Origin: Auanema rhodensis
Taxonomy: Eukaryota; Nematoda; Chromadorea; Rhabditida; Rhabditidae
Reading direction: 5' to 3'
DNA: 64,000 bases
NCBI GenBank assembly: GCA_964057225.1
Contig: OZ059900.1
Location: 8,938,501-9,002,500, forward strand
Shown here: positions 46,101 to 55,872 of the stretch, piece by piece
Layout: each line of letters starts with the position of its first letter
Numbering within the stretch: the first letter of the stretch is position 1
Program-made: the position numbers and the translations under genes
The notes under the pieces: model-generated
Database searches by the model: none
What the model was told of the DNA's origin: nothing
What the model saw: the letters and a program-made list of their open reading frames with translations, nothing else

Positions 46101-49100
46101 CATATCTCAAAGGGTCTGATCAAAACATACAGTTTTCACATGTTTTGTACCCAAAATCGTTGAATATATGGCGTTTTGAGCATAAAAAGGCCCATATTTC
46201 AATCAGTTTTGATATTCGTGCAAAATACACCTATATGAACATTTTATGACAGTATTTCATATATTTAGTCGTTTTAGAAGAAAAAAATATGCTTAAGATC
46301 AAAAGTTTGAGTGATTTTGCCAAAATGCCCTTCAAACCCCAAAAAACCAATAATTCTTGATATTTTCGGTCCTTTTTGACCAAAGTGGTTGAAATTGAAC
46401 GTATATATGTAAAAATAGTCAAAGTTTATGAATCCTGAATTTCAAATCCATATCTCAAAGGGTCTGATCAAAACATACAGTTTTCACATCTTTTGTACCC
46501 AAAATCGTTGAATATATGGCGTTTTGAGCATAAAAAGGCCCATATTTCAATCAGTTTTGATATTCGTGCAAAATATACCTATATGAACATTTTATGACAG
46601 TATTTCATATATTTAGTCGTTTTAGAAGAAAAAAATATGCTTAAGATCAAAAGTTTGACTGATTTTGCCAAAATGCCCTTCAAACCTCAAAAAACCAAAA
46701 ATTTTTGATATTTTCGGTCCTTTTTGACCAAAGTAGTTAAAATTGAACATATAGATGTGAAAATAGTCAAAGTTTATGAATCCTAAATTTCAGATCCATA
46801 TCTCAAAGGGTCTGATCAACACATACAGTTTTCACATGTTTTGTACCCAAAATCGCTGAATATATGGCGTTTTGAGCATAAAAAGGCCCATATTTCAATC
46901 AGTTTTGATATTCGTGCAAAATACACCTATATGAACATTCTATGACAGTATTTCATATATTTAGTCGTTTTAGAAGAAAAAAATATGCTTAAGATCAAAA
47001 GTTTGAGTGATTTTGCCAAAATGCCCTTCAAACCCCAAAAAACCAATAATTCTTGATATTTTCGGTCCTTTTTGACCAAAGTGGTTAAAAATGAACATAT
47101 ATATGTTAAAATAGTCAAAGTTTATAAATTCTGAACTTCAAATCCATATCTCAAAGGGTCTGATCAAAACATACAGTTTTCACATGTTTTGTACCCAAAA
47201 TCGTTGAATATATGGCGTTTTGAGCATAAAAAGGCCCATATTTCAATCAGTTTTGATATTCGTGCAAAATACACCTATATGAACATTCTATGACAGTATT
47301 TCATATATTTAGTCGTTTTAGAAAAAAAAATATGCTTATGATCAAAAGTTTGAGTGATTTTGCCAAAATGCCCTTCAAACCCCAAAAAACCAATAATTCT
47401 TGATATTTTCGGTCCTTTTTGACCAAAGTGGTTAAAATTGAACATATATATGTTAAAATAGTCAACGTTTATAAATCCTGAATTTCAAATCCATATCTCA
47501 AAGGGTCTGATCAAAACATACAGTTTTCACATGTTTTGTACCCAAAATCGTTGAATATATGTCGTTTTGAGCATAAAAAGGCCCATATTTCAATCAGTTT
47601 TGATATTCGTGCAAAATACACCTATATGAACATTTTATGACAGTATTTCATATATGTAGTCGTTTTAGAAGAAAAAAATATGCTTAAGATCAAAAGTTTG
47701 AGTGATTTTGCCAAAATGCCCTTCAAACCCCAAAAAACCAATAATTCTTGATATTTTCGGTCCTTTTTGACCAAAGTGGTTAAAATTGGACCTATATATG
47801 TAAAAATAGTCAAAGTTTATAAATCCTGAATTTCAAATCCATATCTCAAAGGGTCTGATCAAAACATACAGTTTTCATATGTTTTGTACCCAAAATCGTT
47901 GAATATATGGCGTTTTCAGCATAAAAAGGCCCATATTTTAATCAGTTTTGATATTCGTGCAAAATACACCTATATGAACATTTTATGACAGTATTTTATA
48001 AATGTAGTCGTTTTAGAAGAAAAAAATATGCTTAAGATCAAAAGTTTGAGTGATTTTGCCAAAATGCCCTTCAAACCCCAAAAAACCAATAATTCTTGAT
48101 ATTTTCGGTCCTTTTTGACCAAAGTGGTTAAAATTGAACATATATATGTTAAAATAGTCAAAGTTCATAAATCCTGAACTTCAAATCCATATCTCAAAGG
48201 GTCTGATCTAAACATACAGTTTTCACATGTTTTGTACCCAAAATCGTTGAATATATGGCGTTTTGAGCATAAAAAGGCCCATATTTCAATCAGTTTTGAT
48301 ATTCGTGCGAAATACACCTATATGAACATTTTATGACAGAATTTCATATATGTAGTCGTTTTAGAAGAAAAAAATATGCTTAAGATCAAAAGTTTGAGTG
48401 ATTTCGCCAACATGCCCTTCAAACCCCAAAAAACCAATAATTCTTGATATTTTCGGTCCTTTTTGACCAAAGTGGTTGAAATTGAACGTATATATGTAAA
48501 AATAGTCAAAGTTTATGAATCCTGAATTTCAAATCCATATCTCAAAGGGTCTGAACAAAACATACAGTTTTCACATGTTTTGTACCCAAAATCGTTGAAT
48601 ATATGGCGTTTTGAGCATAAAAAGGCCCATATTTCAATCAGTTTTGATATTCGTGCAAAATACACCTATATGAACATTCTATGACAGTATTTCATATATT
48701 TAGTCGTTTTAGAAAAAAAAATATGCTTAAGATCAAAAGTTTGAGTGATTTTGCCAAAATGCCCTTCAAACCCCAAAAAACCAATAATTCTTGATATTTT
48801 CGGTCCTTTTTGACCAAAGTAGTTAAAATTGAACATATAGATGTGAAAATAGTCAAAGTTTATGAATCCTAAATTTCAGATCCATATCTCAAAGAGTCTA
48901 ATCAACACATACAGTTTTCACATGTTTTGTACCCAAAATCGTTGAATATATGGCGTTTTGAGCATAAAAAGGCCCATATTTCAATCAATTTTGATATTCG
49001 TGCAAAATACACCTATATGAACATTCTATGACAGTATTTCATATATTTAGTCGTTTTAGAAAAAAAAATATGCTTAAGATCAAAAGTTTGAGTGATTTTG

Positions 49101-51743
49101 CCAAAATGCCCTTCAAACCCCAAAAAACCAATAATTCTTGATATTTTCGGTCCTTTTTGACCAAAGTAGTTGAAATTGAACATATAGGTGTGAAAATAGT
49201 CAAAGTTTATGAATCCTAAATTTCATATCCATATCTCAAAGAGTCTAATCAACACATACAGTTTTCACATGTTTTGTACCCAAAATCGTTGAATATATGG
49301 CGTTTTGAGCATAAAAAGGCCCATATTTCAATCAGTTTTGATATTCGTGCAAAATACACCTATATGAACATTCTATGACAGTATTTCATATATTTAGTCG
49401 TTTTAGAAGAAAAAAATATGCTTAAGATCAAAAGTTTGAGTGATTTTGCCAAAATGCCCTTCAAACCCCAAAAAACCAATAATTCTTGATATTTTCGGTC
49501 CTTTTTTACCAAAGTGGTTAGAATTGAACATATATATGTAAATATAGTCAAAGTTTATAAATCCTGAACTTCAAATCCATATCTCAAAGGGTCTGATCAA
49601 CACATACAGTTTTCACATGTTTTGTAACCAAAATCGTTGAATATATGGCGTTTTGAGCATAAAAAGGCCCATATTTCAATCAGTTTTGATATTCGTGCAA
49701 AATACACCTATATGAACATTTTATGACAGTATTTCATATATTTAGTCGTTTTAGAAGAAAAAAATATGCTTAAGATCAAAAGTTTGAGTGATTTTGCCAA
49801 AATGCCCTTCAAACCCCAAAAAACCAATAATTCTTGATATTTTCGGTCCTTTTTGACCAAAGTGGTTAAAATTGAACATATATATGTTAAAATAGTCAAC
49901 GTTTATAAATCCTGAATTTCAAATCCATATCTCAAAGGGTCTGATCAAAACATACAGTTTTCACATGTTTTGTACCCAAAATCGTTGAATATATGTCGTT
50001 TTGAGCATAAAAAGGCCTATATTTCAATCAGTTTTGATATTCGTGCAAAATACAAATATATATGAACATTTTATGACAGTATTTCATACATTTAGTCGTT
50101 TTAGAAGAAAAAAATATGCTTAAGATCAAAAGTTTGACTGATTTTGCCAAAATGCCCTTCAAACCTCAAAAAACCAATAATTCTTGATATTTTCGGTCCT
50201 TTTTGACCAAAGTAGTTAAAATTGAACATATAGATGTGAAAATAGTCAAAGTTTATGAATCCTAAATTTCAGATCCATATCTCAAAGGGTCTGATCAACA
50301 CATACAGTTTTCACATGTTTTGTACCCAAAATCGTTGAATATATGGCGTTTTGAGCATAAAAAGGCCCATATTTCAATCAGTTTTGATATTCCTGCAAAA
50401 TACACCTATATGAACATTCTATGACAGTATTTCATATATTTAGTCGTTTTAGAAGAAAAAAATATGCTTAAGATCAAAAGTTTGAGTGATTTTGCCAAAA
50501 TGCCCTTCAAACCCCAAAAAACCAATAATTCTTGATATTTTCGGTCCTTTTTGACCAAAGTGGTTAAAATTGAACATATATATGTTAAAATAGTCAAAGT
50601 TTATAAATTCTGAACTTCAAATCCATATCTCAAAGGGTCTGATCAAAACATACAGTTTTCACATGTTTTGTACCCAAAATCGTTGAATATATGGCGTTTT
50701 GAGCATAAAAAGGCCCATATTTCAATCAGTTTTGATATTCGTGCAAAATACACCTATATGAACATTCTATGACAGTATTTCATATATTTAGTCATTTTAG
50801 AAAAAAAAATATGCTTATGATCAAAAGTTTGAGTGATTTTGCCAAAATGCCCTTCAAACCCCAAAAAACCAATAATTCTTGATATTTTCGGTCCTTTTTG
50901 ACCAAAGTGGTTAAAATTGAACATATATATGTTAAAATAGTCAAAGTTTATAAATCCTGAACTTCAAATCCATATCTCAAAGGGTCTGATCAAAACATAC
51001 AGTTTTCACATGTTTTGTACCCAAAATCGTTGAATATATGGCGTTTTGAGCATAAAAAGGCCCATATTTCAATCAGTTTTGATATTCGTGCAAAATACAC
51101 CTATATGAACATTCTATGACAGTATTTCATATATTTAGTCGTTTTAGAAAAAAAAATATGCTTAAGATCAAAAGTTTGAGTGATTTTGCCAAAATGCCCT
51201 TCAAACCCCAAAAAACCAATAATTCTTGATATTTTCGGTCCTTTTTGACCAAAGTAGTTAAAATTGAACATATAGATGTGAAAATAGTCAAAGTTTATGA
51301 ATCCTAAATTTCAGATCCATATCTCAAAGGGTCTAATCAACACATACAGTTTTCACATGTTTTGTACCCAAAATCGTTGAATATATGGCGTTTTGAGCAT
51401 AAAAAGGCCCATATTTCAATCAGTTTTGATATTCGTGCAAAATACACCTATATGAACATTCTATGACAGTATTTCATATATTTAGTCGTTTTAGAAGAAA
51501 AAAATATGCTTAAGATCAAAAGTTTGAGTGATTTTGCCAAAATGCCCTTCAAACCCCAAAAAACCAATAATTCTTGATATTTTCGGTCCTTTTTTACCAA
51601 AGTGGTTAGAATTGAACATATATATGTAAATATAGTCAAAGTTTATAAATCCTGAACTTCAAATCCATATATCAAAGGGTCTGATCAACACATACAGTTT
51701 TCACATGTTTTGTACCCAAAATCGTTGAATATATGGCGTTTTG
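46101..51743. repeat. Satellite zone 5: last part of the array before the LTR element
   Basis: These units share marks not seen at the left end. GTCAACGTTTATAAATCC with ATATGTCGTTTTGAG occurs near 47.5 and 49.9-50.0 kb, about 7 units apart. CTTTTTTACCAAAGTGG with GGTTAGAATTG occurs near 49501 and 51589, 2,088 bp (6 units) apart. One unit near 50052 has an altered TACAAATATATATG segment with two extra bases. The last unit is cut at 51743, after GGCGTTTTG, where the LTR begins. Confidence 0.8.
51707..51743. repeat. Left copy of 37-bp direct repeat flanking the LTR element
   Basis: The 37 bases just before the 5' LTR are identical to the 37 just after the 3' LTR. The stretch begins and ends with GTTTTG, so a 5-6 bp target-site duplication (TTTTG or GTTTTG) can be read, but from two different positions of the satellite unit. 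Confidence 0.75.
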
Positions 51744-52018
51744 TGTGCGAACGCACTCCATCTTTCCCATACTCTTTTTGGACAACGATGCACTTTTATT
51801 CCCACTATTCTATTCACCTATGACACATACGTACCGCATGCAAGTTTATCCGATTACTCACCAGATGTTCCTTCCTTATTGTCTCTTAAAACACATCTGT
51901 CTATCTTAACCTTTATGTTTAATCTTGTTCTCTTATTGCCTATAGTCTATTTAAATCTTATAAATTCATTTAGTACAATCAATAATCTTGTAAGTTGCAA
52001 TTGAGGTCCAAATGGCTC

Positions 52019-52088
52019 ATGACTCATTCGCCCACTCGCGCATCCTGCAAAATCTGGGAGATGCCGCACAGGATAAGACATGACTCAT
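52019..52088 (+). promoter_or_regulatory. Paired ATGACTCAT bZIP-type sites in U3 of 5' LTR
   Basis: Two perfect ATGACTCAT palindromes occur at 52019-52027 and 52080-52088, 61 bp apart. The second is preceded by GGATAAGAC, a GATA-like motif. TGACTCA is the classical AP-1/GCN4 half-site pair. Both copies recur in the 3' LTR. Function as an enhancer is inferred. Confidence 0.45.
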
Positions 52089-52319
52089 CTGCACTTACCC
52101 TGCCCCCACAACTTACATCAGAAGGCACATTCAATCTGTGGCAAATGCTGTATTCTCTGTATATTCTATCCTATTCTAATATTCAGCCCACGAATCTATT
52201 ATTCCTAGATTATTTTATATTTCATTTATTATATATTATTTCGTATTCTTGTTGTAAAATATTTCTCTATTTCTTCTTGCCATCATTAATATGTATTGTA
52301 TATCGCCCGGTAGAATTTG

Positions 52320-52327
52320 TATATAAG
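52320..52327 (+). promoter_or_regulatory. TATA box of 5' LTR
   Basis: TATATAAG followed by GCTCGCAG about 8-15 bp later. It lies about 165 bp before an AATAAA signal, the usual order for an LTR promoter and R region. The motif is conserved in the 3' LTR. Confidence 0.65.
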
Positions 52328-52485
52328 CTCGCAGCTTTTCCCCATTCTTCACCTCTTGATCCAACGACCGCTCCAAGCGTCGTTCTGCTGTTGCTGCTGC
52401 TCCATATTTACTTTGTATTCTTGCTTCGTATCGTATTCATCTATATTCCTATTTTTGTCACTGTTGTCTTTACCAGTTCTCTCTT

Positions 52486-52491
52486 AATAAA
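52486..52491 (+). terminator. Polyadenylation signal in 5' LTR
   Basis: AATAAA within CTCTTAATAAATCG, downstream of the TATA box. In an LTR this would mark the R/U5 boundary region. The gag ATG lies 60 bp downstream, hence in U5. Confidence 0.6.
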
Positions 52492-52550
52492 TCGTTGTCC
52501 AAGTAACCTAGCGTTCTCGTTCTTTACACTTCAAATCCACTGAACCACCC

Positions 52551-54509
52551 ATGCCTGTTTTACGCTCTCCTACTTCAAAGGACTCCAGTCAAAACATGGT
52601 GCATGAGGCCGAGGCTTCCGATACCTCTCGGGCCAACGCTTGGATCGCTAGGTGTACTTCGTTTTTGACTAAGCTTCAAAAACAGGACGGACGACGAAAA
52701 TCTTTCATGACTCGTCAAATCAATCTCCAGTCAAACAAAATGACCTGGATGATTGAACTTCGTGAAAAAGAGATGCTGGCTATTGACCTTGACATCAACA
52801 TGATCAACTCCCTCATTGAGGAGTTGAACAATATTACCGAAGATCTTAACTCTGAAGATCAAGAGAGAATCCTCGCTAACGAGGATACTCTCCGGAAACA
52901 CATATCCACCCTACGTGGATATACCTCCGCGCTAAGAGACCAAGTCTCTGCAATGCGAGCTCAAGACCCGGAAGAAGAACAAACTTCTTCTGCGCCGTCT
53001 GCCCAGCCCATTGCCAACATTCCGCTCACAACTGAAGTTCAGAGGCCATACCTCACCCAACCGACTCAAGCTCAGTTTGGAAACGAACCGCTACTAATAG
53101 CGTACAGGGATTCCTACAGACTGAGACCCACGGTCAAACCTGTAGACATCCCTAAGTTTGACGGAAATGTGAAGAACTGGCGCAACTTCTGGAGTTTGTT
53201 CAACAGACTCATTCACTCGGCTAACATACCGACAATCGAGAAATTCAACTACCTACGTCAATCTCTTGTCGGTGAAGCAGCCGCGCAGCTCTCTTTGTTC
53301 ACAACGAACGAAGACTCCTATGACGCTGCCGTCTGCTTCCTCCATGATTTGTACGATGACAACGACAACATCCTCCAACACCTGATGTTGGATTTCGTAC
53401 AAATCAAACCACGCTCCACGAGCAACAGAGACCTTCTGTTCATGGCCGACAAGATATGCGGTATCTTTCGCCAAACAGAAACCAATTCACACGAAGCGCT
53501 AAACGCTCTTGCTATTGTACTTCTGCACAGCAAGCTACCAGGCAGCATAATTCAAGAGCTCTACAAAACGCTCAACACAAGGCCCAGCATTGGAACACTA
53601 GTATCGACACTCCAAAGATACCTTCGCCAACAAAACAAGGTAAAAATCTTTGCTGCTGATCGATTCGAGAAACCCATCCAACGTCCAAACAGCTTCACAG
53701 GCCCAAGGCCCAACAACGTGTCGACACCTCAGCGCCCACGACCTGAGATGAGAAAACCAGCAGCAAAAACAACTAGCTGCATCTTCTGTCAGAAACCCCA
53801 CGCTCCCTGGGACTGCGACACTCCGAAGACGAAGAAAGAACGTCAGACTATTCTGACTCAAGAAAAACGCTGTCACAACTGTTTACGCAAGTCTCACAAC
53901 ACAGAGAACTGCCCCAGCAAACGCACATGCTCCAAGTGTGGCGAGAAACATTTGGAAGTCCTCTGCTACGGAAGAAAGAAGACTTCCAAAGTGAACATGT
54001 TGAGCAGCACTCCCATGGAGGATGATTACAACGAGGAAGAACATATCATTCAGTTCGCTACTCAACAACAAGACCAACAATTTTACAACGCTCTACTCCC
54101 TGTAAGGACGATCAACATCTTCAAAGGGGATAAGACCATTGCTGTGCCCGCTATACTTGACAGCGAATCAGACACATCCTTCATCGAAGAAGACCTCTCT
54201 AAGGAGCTTCAGCTTACCATAATCCAAACAAAGCGAGTGAAGATAAAAACCTTCGAAAACACAACCTCTATTGAGAAACTCAATAAAGTGGAAGCAAAGA
54301 TCATCGGTACCAAGTCCGAAATCATTGCCAACTTATGGACGAAGAAGATCCTCACAGGACCTATCAACACAGTCAGCTTCCAAAAAGCTACAGAGGCTAA
54401 GCCAAGCCTAGGACAAACTTCCAAGATTACTCCTAGAATCCTCATAGGATCGGACCTTATATGGCAAGCACTGACTTCCGTAGAGGAATTGAATCCAGTA
54501 AAAACATGA
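52551..54509 (+). CDS. BEL/Pao Gag polyprotein with truncated protease-like end
   Basis: A single 652-codon ORF. Gag would package element RNA in virus-like particles. Visible in order: an acidic and helical N-terminal part (about 1-145), a DUF1759-type capsid core starting at about residue 198 (DIPKFDGNVKNWRNFWSLF) and running to about 350, and a proline/basic linker. Three zinc knuckles follow: C410-C413-H417-C422, C441-C444-H449-C454 and C460-C463-H467-C472. A DUF1758-like aspartic protease start lies at about 520-640, with LDSES at 536-540, where the usual DSG/DTG triad has Glu in the third place. The frame ends shortly after ILIGSDLIW, and its stop TGA (54507-54509) spans the junction with the 3' LTR. 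Pol is therefore missing. The start at 52551 lies in the LTR; Met16 (52596), astride the LTR/primer-site boundary, is an alternative. Base composition is clearly richer in G+C than the surrounding satellite. Confidence 0.88.
   Translation: MPVLRSPTSKDSSQNMVHEAEASDTSRANAWIARCTSFLTKLQKQDGRRKSFMTRQINLQSNKMTWMIELREKEMLAIDLDINMINSLIEELNNITEDLNSEDQERILANEDTLRKHISTLRGYTSALRDQVSAMRAQDPEEEQTSSAPSAQPIANIPLTTEVQRPYLTQPTQAQFGNEPLLIAYRDSYRLRPTVKPVDIPKFDGNVKNWRNFWSLFNRLIHSANIPTIEKFNYLRQSLVGEAAAQLSLFTTNEDSYDAAVCFLHDLYDDNDNILQHLMLDFVQIKPRSTSNRDLLFMADKICGIFRQTETNSHEALNALAIVLLHSKLPGSIIQELYKTLNTRPSIGTLVSTLQRYLRQQNKVKIFAADRFEKPIQRPNSFTGPRPNNVSTPQRPRPEMRKPAAKTTSCIFCQKPHAPWDCDTPKTKKERQTILTQEKRCHNCLRKSHNTENCPSKRTCSKCGEKHLEVLCYGRKKTSKVNMLSSTPMEDDYNEEEHIIQFATQQQDQQFYNALLPVRTINIFKGDKTIAVPAILDSESDTSFIEEDLSKELQLTIIQTKRVKIKTFENTTSIEKLNKVEAKIIGTKSEIIANLWTKKILTGPINTVSFQKATEAKPSLGQTSKITPRILIGSDLIWQALTSVEELNPVKT
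52597..52614 (+). other. Putative primer-binding site (tRNA-Gly type)
   Basis: TGGTGCAT follows directly on the LTR end ACA. TGG is the expected complement of a tRNA CCA tail, and TGGTGCAT fits the 3' end of the common eukaryotic tRNA-Gly (ending ATGCACCA). Agreement beyond 8 bases is partial (GAGGCCGAGG with one offset). The site lies inside the gag frame. The position is strong because it comes from the LTR comparison; the tRNA identity is an inference. Confidence 0.6.
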
Positions 54510-54785
54510 CGCACTCCATCTTTCTCATACTCTTTTTTGGACAACGATGCACTTTTATTCCCACTATTCTATTCACCTATGACACATACGTACCGCACAC
54601 ACACATGCAAGTTTATCCGATTACTCACCAGATGTTCCTTCCTTATTGTCTCTTAAACCACATCTGTCTATCTTAACCTTTATGTTTAATCTTGTTCTCT
54701 TATTGCCTATAGTCTATTTAAATCTTATAAATTCATTTAGTACAATCAATAATCTTGTAAGTTGCAATTGAGGTCCAAATGGCTC

Positions 54786-54855
54786 ATGACTCATTCGCCC
54801 ACTCGCGCATCCTGCAAAATCTGGGAGATGCCGCACAGGATAAGACATGACTCAT
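54786..54855 (+). promoter_or_regulatory. Paired ATGACTCAT bZIP-type sites in U3 of 3' LTR
   Basis: Exact counterparts at 54786-54794 and 54847-54855 with the same 61-bp spacing and the same GATA-like neighbour. Confidence 0.45.
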
Positions 54856-55086
54856 CTGCACTTACCCTGCCCCCACAACTTACAGCAGAAGGCACATTCA
54901 ATCTGTGGCAAATGCTGCATTCTCTCTATATTCTATCCTATTCTAATATTCAGCCCACGAATCTATTATTCCTAGATTATTTTATATTTCATTTATTATA
55001 TATTATTTCGTATTCTTGTTGTAAAATATTTCTCTATTTCTTCTTGCCATCATTAATATGTATTGTATATCGCCCGGTAGAATTTG

Positions 55087-55094
55087 TATATAAG
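55087..55094 (+). promoter_or_regulatory. TATA box of 3' LTR
   Basis: TATATAAG at the position corresponding to the 5' LTR box. If active it would direct transcription outward into the diverged satellite and then the 103-bp array. Confidence 0.6.
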
Positions 55095-55252
55095 CTCGCA
55101 GCTTTTCCCCATTCTTCACTTCTTGATCCAACGACCGCTCCAAGCGTCGTCCTGCTGTTGCTGCTGCTCCATATTAACTTCGTATACTTGCTTCGTATTG
55201 TATTAATCTATATTCCTATTTTTGTCACTGTTGTCTTTACCAGTTCTCTCTT

Positions 55253-55258
55253 AATAAA
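55253..55258 (+). terminator. Polyadenylation signal in 3' LTR
   Basis: AATAAA in the matching context to the 5' LTR. This copy would end the element transcript. Confidence 0.6.
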
Positions 55259-55363
55259 TCGTTGTCCCAGTAACCTAGCTTTCTCGTTCACTACACTTCG
55301 AATCCACTGAATCATCCATGCCTGTTTTACGCTCTCCTACTTCGAAGGACTCCAGTCAAAGCA

Positions 55364-55400
55364 GTTTTGTACCCAAAATCGTTGAATATATGGCGTTTTG
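55364..55400. repeat. Right copy of 37-bp direct repeat flanking the LTR element
   Basis: Satellite sequence resumes here immediately after GTCAAAGCA. It starts 31 bp earlier in the 348-bp unit than the point where the left flank stopped. A clean insertion would have resumed at GTTTTGAGC. Confidence 0.75.
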
Positions 55401-55872
55401 AGCATAAAAAGGCCCATATTTCAATCAGTTTTAGTATTTGTGCAAAATACACATATAAGAACATTCTATGACAATATTTCATATATTGAGTTGTTTAAGA
55501 AGAAAAAAATATGTTTAAGATCAAAAGTTTGAGTGATTTTGCCAAAATGCCCTTCAAACCAAAAAAAAACCAATAATTCTTGATATTTTCGTCTTTTTTG
55601 ACCAAAATGGTTAAAATTGAACATATATATGTGAAAACAGTCGAAGTTCATGAATCTTGAATTTCAAATCCATATCTCAAAGGGTATGATCAAAACATAC
55701 AGTTTTCACATGTTTTGTACCCAACATCCTTGAATATATGGCGTTCTGAGCATAAAAAGGCCCATATTTCAATCAGTTTTGGTATTTGTGCAAAATACAC
55801 TTATATGATCATTCTATGACAACATTTCACATATGTAGTCGTTTTAGAAGAAAAAAATATGCTTAAGATCAA
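55364..55872. repeat. Diverged edge copies of the 348-bp satellite
   Basis: About 1.5 units with the same 348-bp period (GTTTTGTACCCAA at 55364 and 55712) but many private changes. Examples are TTTTAGTATTTGTGC, CATATAAGAACATTC, GAGTTGTTTAAG and ATTTTCGTCTTTTTTG. The sequence stops at GCTTAAGATCAA and passes directly into the next satellite. Higher divergence at an array edge is expected where homogenisation is weak. Confidence 0.9.

Larger units (their letters stand above)
1..51743. repeat. 348-bp satellite array, about 149 tandem units
   Basis: Head-to-tail repeats of an AT-rich unit of 348 bp fill this stretch without interruption. Recognisable landmarks such as TATGCTTAAGATCAAAAG, ATTTTCGGTCC and CATAAAAAGGCCCATATTTC recur every 348 bp. 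The phase drifts by only about 18 bp over 147 units, so indels are rare and mostly in one A-tract (AGAAGAAAAAAATATG versus AGAAAAAAAATATG). The array starts before base 1 and ends where an LTR element is inserted. I see no internal half-unit repeat. Short frames of about 63 codons (minus strand) and 71 codons (plus strand) open in many units, but they only reflect the repeat and I do not call them genes. The family is not one I recognise by name. Confidence 0.98.
51744..52596 (+). repeat. 5' LTR of the BEL/Pao element
   Basis: The LTR is bounded by TGTGCGAACG at its start and GTCAAAACA at its end. The end was set by comparison with the 3' copy, which ends GTCAAAGCA before satellite DNA resumes. 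Order inside: a U3 with two ATGACTCAT sites, a TATATAAG box, about 160 bp of R/U5-like sequence with AATAAA, and then the start codon of the gag frame (52551). Because the AATAAA lies before the gag ATG, the first 15 gag codons belong to the LTR. Confidence 0.85.
51744..55363 (+). mobile_element. BEL/Pao LTR retrotransposon, gag-only, pol deleted
   Basis: Two direct copies of an approximately 855-bp LTR flank a single internal ORF. The ORF reads as the Gag and start of protease of the BEL/Pao superfamily (DUF1759-like core, three zinc knuckles, DUF1758-like protease start). The 5' LTR ends in CAAAACA and is followed at once by TGGTGCAT, a plausible tRNA-Gly primer-binding site. Internal sequence stops directly against the 3' LTR. 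No reverse transcriptase, RNase H, integrase or polypurine tract is present, so the copy cannot move on its own. I count roughly 20 substitutions between LTRs, about 2-3%, which suggests a fairly young but not brand-new copy. The closest named element would need a database search. Confidence 0.88.
54507..55363 (+). repeat. 3' LTR of the BEL/Pao element, 5' tip truncated
   Basis: It matches the 5' LTR from ACGCACTCC onward (54509 aligns with 51751) to the end at GTCAAAGCA. About 7 bases of the expected LTR start are missing, and the junction reads AAAACATGACGCAC. The copy carries a longer CA run (CCGCACACACACATG versus CCGCATG) and about 20 substitutions. It repeats the TATA box, AATAAA, paired ATGACTCAT sites and the first 15 gag codons. 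It ends against satellite DNA at 55364. Confidence 0.85.

Noticed and set aside
310-51639. Roughly 90 near-identical minus-strand frames of about 63 codons (MTIFTYICS...), one in many satellite units
   Set aside because: They follow the 348-bp period exactly, are lost in many units by single changes, and show no sign of selection on the protein. They are by-products of the repeat.
1-51743. CENP-B-box-like motif around TTTCGGTCC
   Set aside because: The fixed bases of the CENP-B box beyond TTCG are not present, so the resemblance is not meaningful.
51741-52004. 87-codon frame across the satellite/LTR junction, and its counterpart at 54461-54676
   Set aside because: Each frame crosses a structural junction and has no recognisable protein features.
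53253-54544. Minus-strand frames opposite gag (for example 53253-53474, 53598-53876 and 54209-54544)
   Set aside because: They are shadows of the gag frame, which has zinc knuckles and a full-length reading.
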